Below are positions 23,790-30,779 of a stretch of 36,666 nt of DNA, piece after piece. The notes below the pieces were generated by a model. It saw only the letters and a program-made list of their open reading frames with translations, ran no database searches and was not told the DNA's origin. A program made the translations under genes and the position numbers. How positions within the stretch are numbered: the first letter of the stretch is position 1; each line of letters opens with the position of its first letter. Source of the stretch: an uncultured Clostridia bacterium (GTDB taxonomy: Bacteria > Bacillota > Clostridia > Christensenellales > Aristaeellaceae); contig CAKTXH010000015.1 in assembly GCA_934630975.1 (NCBI GenBank), forward strand, positions 1 to 36,666. Reading direction: 5' to 3'.

Positions 23790-24278
23790 TTGATTCGAAT
23801 GAGCATCCTGCGCAATTTCCCGGTGATATGCGGCCATCGGCAAATCGGTCTGCTTCAAAGTGCCAGCTTGAACGAAGCGCAAAAACAGGTTCTCGCGCTG
23901 ATCGTATCCTGCGGGATTCGGGGCAAACGCGTTATTCTGCCGGAAAGCATCGAGGCCATCGGCAAGGGGTTTATCATCGTGCGCGACGTACAGCGTTACA
24001 GGCGCATACAGGAAACGACGCCTTGCAGCTTCATTCGGGACACATCCGGGCTGCTCTGCGGCCGCGTAACGGATTACGCCATCAACGAAACAACGCTTGA
24101 AATTGAAGCGGTTGAAATGATAGCCGGGTATCTCGGCAGCGCACGAAAAAAACGGATATGGCTTTATGATTATCGGCGTTCGGAAAACCATGCGGAAGAA
24201 TTGATCGTCCCGGCCTGTTTAGGCAGTGAGCTGACTTTGGCAAGGGAGGGAAACGAGCAATGCGCTTATCCACCATGA
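23790..24278 (+). CDS. PRC-barrel domain protein
   Basis: I place the start at a TTG eight bases after GGGAGG (MIRMSILRNFPVICG...), giving about 162 residues; an ATG three codons later is possible. Two PRC-barrel-like halves can be seen: about residues 4-75 (VILPESIEAIGKGFIIV) and about 85-150 (SGLLCGRVTDYAINETTLEIEAVEMI). PRC barrels are small beta-barrels found in RimM and in photosynthetic and sporulation-linked proteins; the precise role here is unknown. It overlaps a small downstream gene by 19 bases and sits ahead of an AI-2E permease, an arrangement I recall in other Clostridia. Confidence 0.72.
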   Translation: MIRMSILRNFPVICGHRQIGLLQSASLNEAQKQVLALIVSCGIRGKRVILPESIEAIGKGFIIVRDVQRYRRIQETTPCSFIRDTSGLLCGRVTDYAINETTLEIEAVEMIAGYLGSARKKRIWLYDYRRSENHAEELIVPACLGSELTLAREGNEQCAYPP

Positions 24279-24421
24279 AAGGCATCGCCGTCGGCAGTTT
24301 GATGGGGATGACCCTCGGCGCGGGGCTGATGATGACGCCCCAAGGCAAACGGATGAAACGCGTACTGAGCAAAAACGGTTCCCATCTGGCCCGGCAGGTT
24401 GCCGATTGCTGGATGAAATAA
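24260..24421 (+). CDS. 53-residue YtxH-like small membrane-associated protein
   Basis: The open frame starts at an ATG nine bases after GGGAGGG and overlaps the PRC-barrel gene. It reads MRLSTMKGIAVGSLMGMTL, then GAGLMMTPQGKRMKRV, and ends DCWMK. A single hydrophobic, glycine-rich N-terminal segment is followed by a basic tail, as in short YtxH-type proteins. The strong ribosome binding site and the terminator directly after it argue that it is real. The function is unknown. Confidence 0.7.
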   Translation: MRLSTMKGIAVGSLMGMTLGAGLMMTPQGKRMKRVLSKNGSHLARQVADCWMK

Positions 24422-24431
24422 TTCCATGCAG

Positions 24432-24472
24432 GCCGCAGGGCAATCGGCAGAGCGCCGATCCTGCGGCTTTTT
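24432..24472 (+). terminator. Strong intrinsic terminator directly upstream of the AI-2E permease gene
   Basis: GCCGCAGG pairs with CCTGCGGC, with an inner ATCGGC/GCCGAT stem around a five-base loop, then TTTTT. The AAAAGGGGGAG ribosome binding site of the next gene begins at once after the T-tract, leaving no room for a separate promoter. Confidence 0.92.
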
Positions 24473-24489
24473 AAAAGGGGGAGAGCACT

Positions 24490-25518
24490 ATCAGCCGCCC
24501 ATTTTTTCGCCGCTTCGTTCAAGCGTTTATTGCTCTGATTCTGTTTTTCTATGCGTTTCAAAAGCGGGAAACGCTGGCGCAGATTGTTTGGGTTTTTGCT
24601 GTTGCCTCCGTGCTGACGCTGATGCTGTCGCCCGTCTGCACTCTGCTGGAACGAAAGGGCTTCCGCCCCGCGGTATCCTCCGCTGTCTGCGTGTTGGGTC
24701 TTGTCGCATTGGCCGCATTGGCGCTTTCCGCCTTTATCCCATACCTGTTCGCAAGCACAACCGACCTGGTTCGGCGCATCGTGCCAACGCTTTTCTCGCT
24801 GACCCAGCAAGGCGGCCAGATTCTGGAGAATTTTAATATTCATCTTGATATGCAGACTAACCCTGCCGAATGGCTGAGCGCGCTGTTTTCTTGGGGAACC
24901 GGCGTTGTAGCCAAAGGCAGCGTCGCTTTTGCCGCAAAAGCGGGACAATTTGCGTTTGCGCTGGTGCTTGCGTACTATCTGCTTTGCCTGCGACGGCAGA
25001 TTGGGCGGCACCTGCTGCTCATACTGCCTATTTCGTGGCGCGAAGCATTTTTATCCGCCTGCCTCGGCTGCAAAAATGCGTTGATGAGTTATCTTTCCGG
25101 CGTGCTTAAAACCAGTTTGTTTGTCTTTATTGCCACGCTGACCGGGCTTTTTCTGCTGGGAATCAACGACGCGCTGCTGCTTTCCGTTTTCATGGGTATA
25201 TTCGAAGTTTTTCCATATATCGGCCCGATTCTAGCGAGTATTCCAATCCTGCTGACGGCACTGGGGCAGGGATTGGGCAAGGCCGTTCTTGCGCTGATTG
25301 TTGTAATCGCCGTTCAGCAGATCGAAGGGAATTTCGTCACGCCGTATTTTACGGCTTCCAGCACATCCATTAAGCCGCTGAGCGCGCTGATTGGCGTTTT
25401 TGTGTTGGGCAGTCTGATGGGGTTATGGGGAATTGTGCTGGCCATACCGCTGATTGTGATGCTGCGCAGCATCTTCTGGTCAATCCGAAGCGCGTCAATT
25501 ATGATGAAACCATCATAA
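24490..25518 (+). CDS. AI-2E family (TqsA/YdiK-type) membrane permease, apparent ATC start
   Basis: This protein of about 342 residues has about seven or eight membrane segments, including the family's C-terminal block GIFEVFPYIGPILASIP and the later segment with GLWGIVLAIPLIVM. AI-2E family members are proposed to export small molecules or ions; the substrate is unknown. A GTG at 24610 would give a protein missing its first membrane helix. The reading frame runs back in good family sequence to a stop at 24472, with no ATG, GTG or TTG; an ATC at 24490 sits six bases after AAAGGGGGAG. I use that start. The Bacillus homologue yrrI lies near alaS-yrzL-yrrK, and this gene likewise precedes ireB and ruvX. 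Confidence 0.8.
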   Translation: MSRPFFRRFVQAFIALILFFYAFQKRETLAQIVWVFAVASVLTLMLSPVCTLLERKGFRPAVSSAVCVLGLVALAALALSAFIPYLFASTTDLVRRIVPTLFSLTQQGGQILENFNIHLDMQTNPAEWLSALFSWGTGVVAKGSVAFAAKAGQFAFALVLAYYLLCLRRQIGRHLLLILPISWREAFLSACLGCKNALMSYLSGVLKTSLFVFIATLTGLFLLGINDALLLSVFMGIFEVFPYIGPILASIPILLTALGQGLGKAVLALIVVIAVQQIEGNFVTPYFTASSTSIKPLSALIGVFVLGSLMGLWGIVLAIPLIVMLRSIFWSIRSASIMMKPS

Positions 25519-25522
25519 AGCG

Positions 25523-25551
25523 TTGAAACCTCGCCGCTTATCGTGTATAAT
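25523..25551 (+). promoter_or_regulatory. Sigma-A-type promoter for ireB-ruvX
   Basis: TTGAAA and TATAAT are separated by exactly 17 bases, starting five bases after the stop of the AI-2E permease gene. Confidence 0.85.
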
Positions 25552-25586
25552 AGAGAAGTGCCAGTTTAAGGAAGGGGTTATTTGTC

Positions 25587-25847
25587 ATGATTGATTCTGA
25601 AATGGGAACCCAGCACTTCAAAACCATCAGTGAAAATCCGCAGGACGCTCAAACGATTCTGCTTTGCGTGTATCACGCTTTATCGGCCAAAGGTTACGAT
25701 CCCATTACGCAAATCGTGGGCTACCTGATCAGCGGCGATCCGACATATATTACGGGATATCAAAATGCGCGCTCCTTGATCTGCCGAATTGACCGCGACG
25801 AGCTGCTGGAAGAGCTGGTTCAGTTCTATCTGTCTAAAAACGTATAA
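25587..25847 (+). CDS. IreB-family regulatory phosphoprotein (UPF0297/YrzL)
   Basis: This 86-residue protein matches the IreB/YrzL family closely, with AQTILLCVYHALSAKGYDPITQIVGYLISGDPTYITGYQNARSLI. In Enterococcus, IreB is phosphorylated on N-terminal threonines by the PASTA kinase IreK and modulates cell-envelope stress and cephalosporin resistance; threonines in the N-terminal MGTQHFKT stretch could serve here. AAGGAAGGGG precedes the ATG. It lies 10 bases ahead of ruvX, matching yrzL-yrrK in Bacillus. Confidence 0.93.
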   Translation: MIDSEMGTQHFKTISENPQDAQTILLCVYHALSAKGYDPITQIVGYLISGDPTYITGYQNARSLICRIDRDELLEELVQFYLSKNV

Positions 25848-25857
25848 GGGGAACGAC

Positions 25858-26571
25858 ATGAACGAAAGAATTGTTGCGCTGGATGTAGGCGACCGCCGCA
25901 TCGGCATCGCCGTAAGCGATGTGCTGGGCATCACCGCGCAGCCCATTGAAACCTATACGCGCGTGGGATACGGGCCGGATGTCCGGCGAATCTGCCAAAT
26001 CGCGCAGCAATATGAAACCAACCGTATCCTCTGCGGCCTGCCGCTGAATATGGACGGTACGCGCGGCTTTCAGGCGGAAAAAGTTGCTCAGCTCGCCGAA
26101 AAGCTGGAAGAAGCGGGGCTTGTCGTTTCATATTATGACGAGCGGATGACCACCGTTCTGGCCGAAGATGCGCTGCTCGAAGCCAACATGAGCCGCGAAA
26201 ACCGCAAGAAAAAAGTAGATATGGTTGCGGCGGTTATGATTCTTCAGTCCTATCTGGATGCGCAGGCCATGCAGAACGCGCAGGTCGATGCGGATGATTC
26301 CGATGAAGAAGATGACGACGGTGTGCTTGAAATGGAAGACGAGGACGGCAACGTGATTCGTTTTCTGCTGAACGCCACCATTCCGTATCGCGGCGAAGAA
26401 TATGTGCTGCTGGTCAGCGAAGAAGCCTGCGGCGATATCGAGCAGGACGAGAGCTTCATCATGCATAAGACGACGGACGAGAACGGCAATCCCTGTTATC
26501 AGTCCCTTGATGATGAGAAACTGATTGAGCGCATTTACGAAGCCTATCTCGAACAGAGCGAAGAACGTTAA
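25858..26571 (+). CDS. RuvX/YqgF RNase H-like nuclease fused to a DUF1292 domain
   Basis: This 237-residue protein has a complete RuvX domain at residues 1-140: IVALDVGDRRIGIAVSD, GLPLNMDGTRG, YDERMTTVLAE and KKKVDMVAAVMILQ. RuvX/YqgF proteins have an RNase H-like fold and have been linked to 16S rRNA maturation and Holliday-junction resolution. An acidic linker (DDSDEEDDDG) then leads into a DUF1292/YrzB-type domain at about 162-230 (FLLNATIPYRGEEYVLLVSE). In Bacillus these are two adjacent genes, yrrK and yrzB; here they are one reading frame. The start is the ATG after AAGGGGAACGAC. Confidence 0.9.
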   Translation: MNERIVALDVGDRRIGIAVSDVLGITAQPIETYTRVGYGPDVRRICQIAQQYETNRILCGLPLNMDGTRGFQAEKVAQLAEKLEEAGLVVSYYDERMTTVLAEDALLEANMSRENRKKKVDMVAAVMILQSYLDAQAMQNAQVDADDSDEEDDDGVLEMEDEDGNVIRFLLNATIPYRGEEYVLLVSEEACGDIEQDESFIMHKTTDENGNPCYQSLDDEKLIERIYEAYLEQSEER

Positions 26572-26603
26572 CCCATATCGCGCAAAACATTTGAGGCATT
26601 TAT

Positions 26604-26999
26604 ATGATGGATCTGTTAAACGACGAAATGGACGAGGAAATCGAACTGGTGGAAATCAGCGACGCAGAGGGGAACAGAGCCGAGATGCGTCGGCTGGCTA
26701 CCGTCGAATACAGCGGGAAACTGTACCATATCTTAGGCTTTGTGCAGGAAAGCGAAACCGATGAGTTCGAAAACGACGAGCTGGTGCTCGTCCGTCAGGA
26801 TTGCACGCCGGATGGTGCGGATGAATATGTGATTACGGAAGACGAACGCGAAATCGAGCAGGTTGTCGGCCGGTATGTAATCGAATCCCTGCTGGATGAA
26901 ATTGGCGAACCAGGTGAATGGGAGGAAACCTGGCCCTGCGGCGAAAATCATAGGCTTGGCGAATTCTGTTATTGCGGTCAAAACGAGTATCTGCAATAA
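26604..26999 (+). CDS. DUF1292 protein with a Cys/His C-terminal tail
   Basis: This 131-residue acidic protein has a DUF1292-like core (about residues 10-70, VEISDAEGNRAEMRRLATVEY and YHILGFVQES). The C-terminal tail contains C-x3-H-x5-C-x-C (Cys112, His116, Cys122, Cys124), which could bind a metal ion. It follows the RuvX-DUF1292 fusion by 32 bases, so the cluster holds two DUF1292 copies, probably from duplication. The ATGATG start has a modest GAGG site about ten bases upstream. The function is unknown. Confidence 0.75.
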   Translation: MMDLLNDEMDEEIELVEISDAEGNRAEMRRLATVEYSGKLYHILGFVQESETDEFENDELVLVRQDCTPDGADEYVITEDEREIEQVVGRYVIESLLDEIGEPGEWEETWPCGENHRLGEFCYCGQNEYLQ

Positions 27000-27006
27000 T
27001 TTTCTC

Positions 27007-27035
27007 TTGCCAATCCGCATGAAATCATGTATAAT
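27007..27035 (+). promoter_or_regulatory. Sigma-A-type promoter for the pheST T-box transcript
   Basis: TTGCCA and a perfect TATAAT are separated by 17 bases. The expected start is at about 27042, where the T-box leader begins. Confidence 0.85.
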
Positions 27036-27041
27036 GCACTG

Positions 27042-27285
27042 GAAAGGCGAAGATTGAGACAATGCCCGCCTCAAAGAGATCCTTTAGAGAGCATGAAACG
27101 CGGCTGAAATTTCATGCGGATGTCTGCGGGAAATTCACTCAGGAGCTTCTCCGCTGATAAGTAGGCGGAGACGGACGACCCGTTACCGAATCAGAGGCCT
27201 TGCACAATGTCGGTGCGAGGTGAATTTGGGTGGTACCACGAGGAAAACCAGCCTCGTCCCTTTGCGGACGGGGCTTTTTTCTTTT
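27042..27285 (+). promoter_or_regulatory. T-box leader sensing uncharged tRNA-Phe, upstream of pheST
   Basis: The leader shows stem I (AGAC and CCCGC on the 5' side pairing with GCGG and GTCT), the AGAGAG element and a distal hairpin CATGAAA/TTTCATG. A specifier TTC followed by A lies at 27134-27136 in GAAATTCACTC. Further 3' are stem CTCCGC/GCGGAG, the T-box antiterminator sequence GGGTGGTACCACG at 27228-27240 and the terminator at 27250-27280. TTC encodes Phe, matching the downstream genes. Uncharged tRNA-Phe should stabilise the antiterminator and switch on transcription. Confidence 0.95.
27250..27280 (+). terminator. T-box regulated terminator ahead of pheS
   Basis: AGCC and CGTCC pair with GGACG and GGCT around CTTTGC, then six T residues. 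It is mutually exclusive with the antiterminator that uses the T-box sequence. Confidence 0.9.
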
Positions 27286-27311
27286 CCGAAAAGAAGGAGG
27301 ATACAGACCAC

Positions 27312-28346
27312 ATGGATATGCAAGAACAACTGCGCAAAATCCAGGAAGAAGCGTCCAGCCAGCTGGAAAATATTCGCGACAAAGCCGGTTTGGACGCGCT
27401 TCGCTTGAAAACGCTGGGCAAAAAAGGCGATTTGACGCTGATGCTGCGCTCAATGGGCCAGCTTCCCGCCGAAGAGCGCCCGAAGGCCGGCCAGATGATC
27501 AACGTCGTCCGCGAAAAGCTGACCGAGCAGATGGATGCGTTGGACGCCAAGATTAAGCGGATTGAACAGGAAAAGAAGCTGGAACGCGAAGCGATTGACG
27601 TAACCGAGCCGCGCAAGCATGCGCCCATCGGCAGCATCCATCCCGTTTCGCTGGTGCAGGATCAACTGTTGAAAGTTTTCACCGGCATGGGATTTGACGT
27701 TGTGGAAGGCCCGGAAGTGGAGCTGGATCTGTTCAATTTCGAGCTGCTTAACCTGCCGAAGAATCATCCCGCCCGCGACGCGCAGGATACGTTCTATATT
27801 GAAGATAACATCGTTCTGCGCACGCATACCTCCCCGGTGCAGGCGCGCACGATGCTCTCCCGCAAGCCGCCGATCCGCATCGTCTGCCCGGGCCGCGTTT
27901 ATCGTGCCGACGAGGTTGACGCCACACATTCCCCGGTCTTCCATCAGATGGAGGGTCTGGTCATCGACGAAGATGTGACGATGGCCGATTTGAAGGGCAC
28001 GCTTGACACGTTTGCCAAGGCGCTTTACGGCGACGACGTGACCACGCGCTTCCGTCCGAGCTTCTTCCCGTTCACGGAGCCGTCCGCCGAAGTCGATCTC
28101 ACCTGCGTCAACTGCCACGGCAAGGGCTGCCGCGTCTGCAAGGGCACGGGCTGGATTGAAGTCTTGGGCGCGGGCATGGTCAATCCGAAGGTGCTGGATA
28201 TGTGCGGCATCGACAGCAAGAAGTATCGCGGTTTTGCGTTCGGCGTGGGTCTTGAGCGCATCGTCATGCTGCGCTACGGCATTACCGATATGCGCGCACT
28301 TTACGAAGGCGACGTGCGCTTCCTGTCGCAGTTCCGCGAGGATTAA
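27312..28346 (+). CDS. pheS: Phenylalanyl-tRNA synthetase alpha subunit
   Basis: This 344-residue class II synthetase subunit carries the catalytic core that activates phenylalanine. The N-terminal coiled coil binding tRNA spans about residues 1-85. Motif 2 lies around RIVCPGRVYRADEVDATHSPVFHQMEGLV, and motif 3 is AFGVGLERIVMLRYG. A CVNCHGKGCRVCKGTGW cysteine cluster, common in Gram-positive PheS, is present. The start is the ATG after GAAGGAGG; the longer open frame upstream lies in the T-box leader. pheT follows after 18 bases. Confidence 0.97.
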   Translation: MDMQEQLRKIQEEASSQLENIRDKAGLDALRLKTLGKKGDLTLMLRSMGQLPAEERPKAGQMINVVREKLTEQMDALDAKIKRIEQEKKLEREAIDVTEPRKHAPIGSIHPVSLVQDQLLKVFTGMGFDVVEGPEVELDLFNFELLNLPKNHPARDAQDTFYIEDNIVLRTHTSPVQARTMLSRKPPIRIVCPGRVYRADEVDATHSPVFHQMEGLVIDEDVTMADLKGTLDTFAKALYGDDVTTRFRPSFFPFTEPSAEVDLTCVNCHGKGCRVCKGTGWIEVLGAGMVNPKVLDMCGIDSKKYRGFAFGVGLERIVMLRYGITDMRALYEGDVRFLSQFRED

Positions 28347-28364
28347 GGGTGGAGGAATAGAGCA

Positions 28365-30758
28365 ATGAAAGTACCGATGCAATGGATTCGGCAGTATACG
28401 GATATTCCCGTCACGCCGGAAGAATTTGAAAGCGCTATGATCATGCACGGCACCGGCGTCGAAGGACTGGATAACCAGAACGACGCCGTTCAGAACGTTG
28501 TCGTAGGCAAGATTCTGTCTGTGCGCAAGCATGAAAATTCCGACCATATGGTCATCTGCTCCGTGGATGTCGGCGAGGATGCGCCGCTTCAGATTGTCAC
28601 CGGCGCGCCGAATGTGCACGAGGGAGATCTGGTGCCGGTGGCGAAAATCGGCGCTGTGCTGCCCGGCGGCGTCAAGATTAAAAAGGGCAAGCTGCGCGGC
28701 GTTGAATCCGACGGCATGTGCTGCTCCGGCCCGGAAATCGGCGTGCCGGACTACCTCTATCCGTCCGTCGGTGATAAGGGTCTGCTGATTTTCCATGAAG
28801 ATTACAAGCCCGGCACGGACGTTCGCCCAATTCTCGGCGTAGACGACACCATTGTCGATTTTGAAATTCTAGCCAACCGCCCGGATTGTCTCAGCGTTTG
28901 GGGCGTTGCCCGCGAGGCCGCCGTGACGCTCGGAACCGAATTCCATAAGCCGGAAATCAAGGTGGAAACCGTGCCCGGCAAGATGGCGGACTATGTGCAC
29001 ATCGACGTGCAGGATACCACGCTCTGCCCGCGCTACTGCGCGCGCATCATTCGCAACGTGAAAATCGGCCCGTCTCCGATGTGGATGCGCAAGGCGCTGA
29101 ACGCCGCCGGCGTTCGTGCCATCAACAATATTGTCGATATCACAAACTATGTGATGCTGGAAACCGGCCACCCGATGCACGCTTTTGATCTGGCGAAGGT
29201 GAAGGACAGCCACATTATCGTGCGCCGCGCCAACCCCGGCGAAACCATCACCACGCTGGACGGCAAGGAGCGCGCGCTTACGCCGGATATGCTGATGATC
29301 GCCGATCAGACCAACGCGACCGGCATTGCGGGCGTGATGGGCGGCGAAGAATCCGAAATCACCGAGGAAACAACGACCGTCATGTTCGAGATTGCGGCGT
29401 TTGACCGCACGAATATCCGCCTGACGACCCGCGCGCTGGGTCTGCGCACAGAGGCTTCCGGCCGTTACGAGCGCGGCGTGTGCGCGGCAACCTGCCGTGA
29501 AGCCGCGGATCGCGCCTGCCAGCTGGTCAATATGCTGGGCGCGGGCGAAGTAATTGAGGATGTTTACGACTGCTATCCTGCGCCGAAGGCTGAACAAACG
29601 GTTGTCGCCTCCGTTGCGCGCATCAACGCGCGCGTCGGCATGGAGATTCCCGGCGAAGAAATGGCTCGTATTCTGAATCAGTTGAGCTTCAAGACCACGC
29701 TTGACGGTGATACGTTGACCGCTGTTGTGCCGAATTTCCGCGAGGATATCGAAGGCGAAGCCGATCTTTCCGAGGAAGTGCTGCGCATCTATGGCTACGA
29801 GCACATCAAATCCACGATGCTGCGCGGCCAAACCTCCACGGGCACCCGCAACATTCACATGCAGCTTTCCGACCGTGTAGGCCGAATCCTCTCTTTGAAG
29901 GGCCTTTACGAAATCCGCAATTTCTCGTTCGTCAGCCCGAAGCTGATTGAAAAACTTGGTTTGGACGCAGATGACCCGCGCCGCAATCAGCTCAAGCTGA
30001 CCAACCCGCTGGGCGAGGATACCAGCGTCATGCGCAGCACCCTCGTGCCGAGCGTGCTGGGCACGGTTTCCCTCAACCAGAGCCGAAATAACGAAATCGC
30101 CATGCTCTATGAAATTGCGCCTGTGTTCGATGTAGCCGCGCGCAAGCCCGGCGATTTGCCGCACGAGCAGCCGTCTCTGTGCATCGGCGCTTATGGCGAC
30201 GGCGTAGATTTCTATCTGATTCGCGACATCGTGATTGACATGCTGGCGCAGTTCGGCGTGCAGGTGAAGATTGTCCCGGGTGCAGAGCCGTATCATCATC
30301 CGGGCCGGGCTGCCAAACTGATGGCAGGCGACCAGTGCATCGCGACGGTCGCAGAGCTGCATCCGAACGTCATGCAGGCGTTTGAAATCACCCGCCGGAC
30401 GATCATCGCGGAAGTCAATCTGGAAATGCTGTGCGCGCTTCACACGAAGGTGGAACATGTGCGCGCCCTGCCGAAGTTCCCGGCTGTTACCCGCGATATC
30501 GCGTTGGTGATGGAGGAAGGCACGACCGTCGGCAGCGTGCTGGATGTGATTCGCAAGACGGGCGGTGCGCTGCTTGAGAAAGCGGAAATGTTTGATATTT
30601 ATCGCGGCGCTCAACTGCTCTCCGGCAAAAAATCCGTCGCCTTCTCGCTGACCTTCCGCAACGCGGATCGCACGCTTTCCGACGACGACGTGAATCCGCT
30701 GATGCAGAAGATTCTTGCTGCCTGCGAAAAGGAATGTGGCGCAACCCTGCGCCTGTAA
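28365..30758 (+). CDS. pheT: Phenylalanyl-tRNA synthetase beta subunit
   Basis: This 797-residue partner of PheS forms the alpha2beta2 enzyme. Domains in order are an N-terminal tRNA-binding EMAP-II/OB domain (about residues 40-150, VVGKILSVRKHENSDHMVIC), the B3/B4 editing domain that hydrolyses misacylated Tyr-tRNA-Phe (about 210-390), the B5 domain (about 400-480), a catalytic-like core (about 480-690) and a C-terminal ferredoxin-fold anticodon-binding domain (about 700-797, FPAVTRDIALVMEE). The length is full. Expression follows the T-box leader. Confidence 0.97.
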   Translation: MKVPMQWIRQYTDIPVTPEEFESAMIMHGTGVEGLDNQNDAVQNVVVGKILSVRKHENSDHMVICSVDVGEDAPLQIVTGAPNVHEGDLVPVAKIGAVLPGGVKIKKGKLRGVESDGMCCSGPEIGVPDYLYPSVGDKGLLIFHEDYKPGTDVRPILGVDDTIVDFEILANRPDCLSVWGVAREAAVTLGTEFHKPEIKVETVPGKMADYVHIDVQDTTLCPRYCARIIRNVKIGPSPMWMRKALNAAGVRAINNIVDITNYVMLETGHPMHAFDLAKVKDSHIIVRRANPGETITTLDGKERALTPDMLMIADQTNATGIAGVMGGEESEITEETTTVMFEIAAFDRTNIRLTTRALGLRTEASGRYERGVCAATCREAADRACQLVNMLGAGEVIEDVYDCYPAPKAEQTVVASVARINARVGMEIPGEEMARILNQLSFKTTLDGDTLTAVVPNFREDIEGEADLSEEVLRIYGYEHIKSTMLRGQTSTGTRNIHMQLSDRVGRILSLKGLYEIRNFSFVSPKLIEKLGLDADDPRRNQLKLTNPLGEDTSVMRSTLVPSVLGTVSLNQSRNNEIAMLYEIAPVFDVAARKPGDLPHEQPSLCIGAYGDGVDFYLIRDIVIDMLAQFGVQVKIVPGAEPYHHPGRAAKLMAGDQCIATVAELHPNVMQAFEITRRTIIAEVNLEMLCALHTKVEHVRALPKFPAVTRDIALVMEEGTTVGSVLDVIRKTGGALLEKAEMFDIYRGAQLLSGKKSVAFSLTFRNADRTLSDDDVNPLMQKILAACEKECGATLRL

Positions 30759-30779
30759 CCCGCAACGGAGGAGAACGCC

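Noticed and set aside
27207..27311. Upstream extension of pheS into the leader
   Set aside because: The extra codons coincide with the T-box antiterminator and terminator, and the ATG at 27312 follows GAAGGAGG.
27450..28796. Open frame of about 450 codons on the minus strand opposite pheS
   Set aside because: It mirrors pheS codons, lacks a ribosome binding site and has no recognisable motif.
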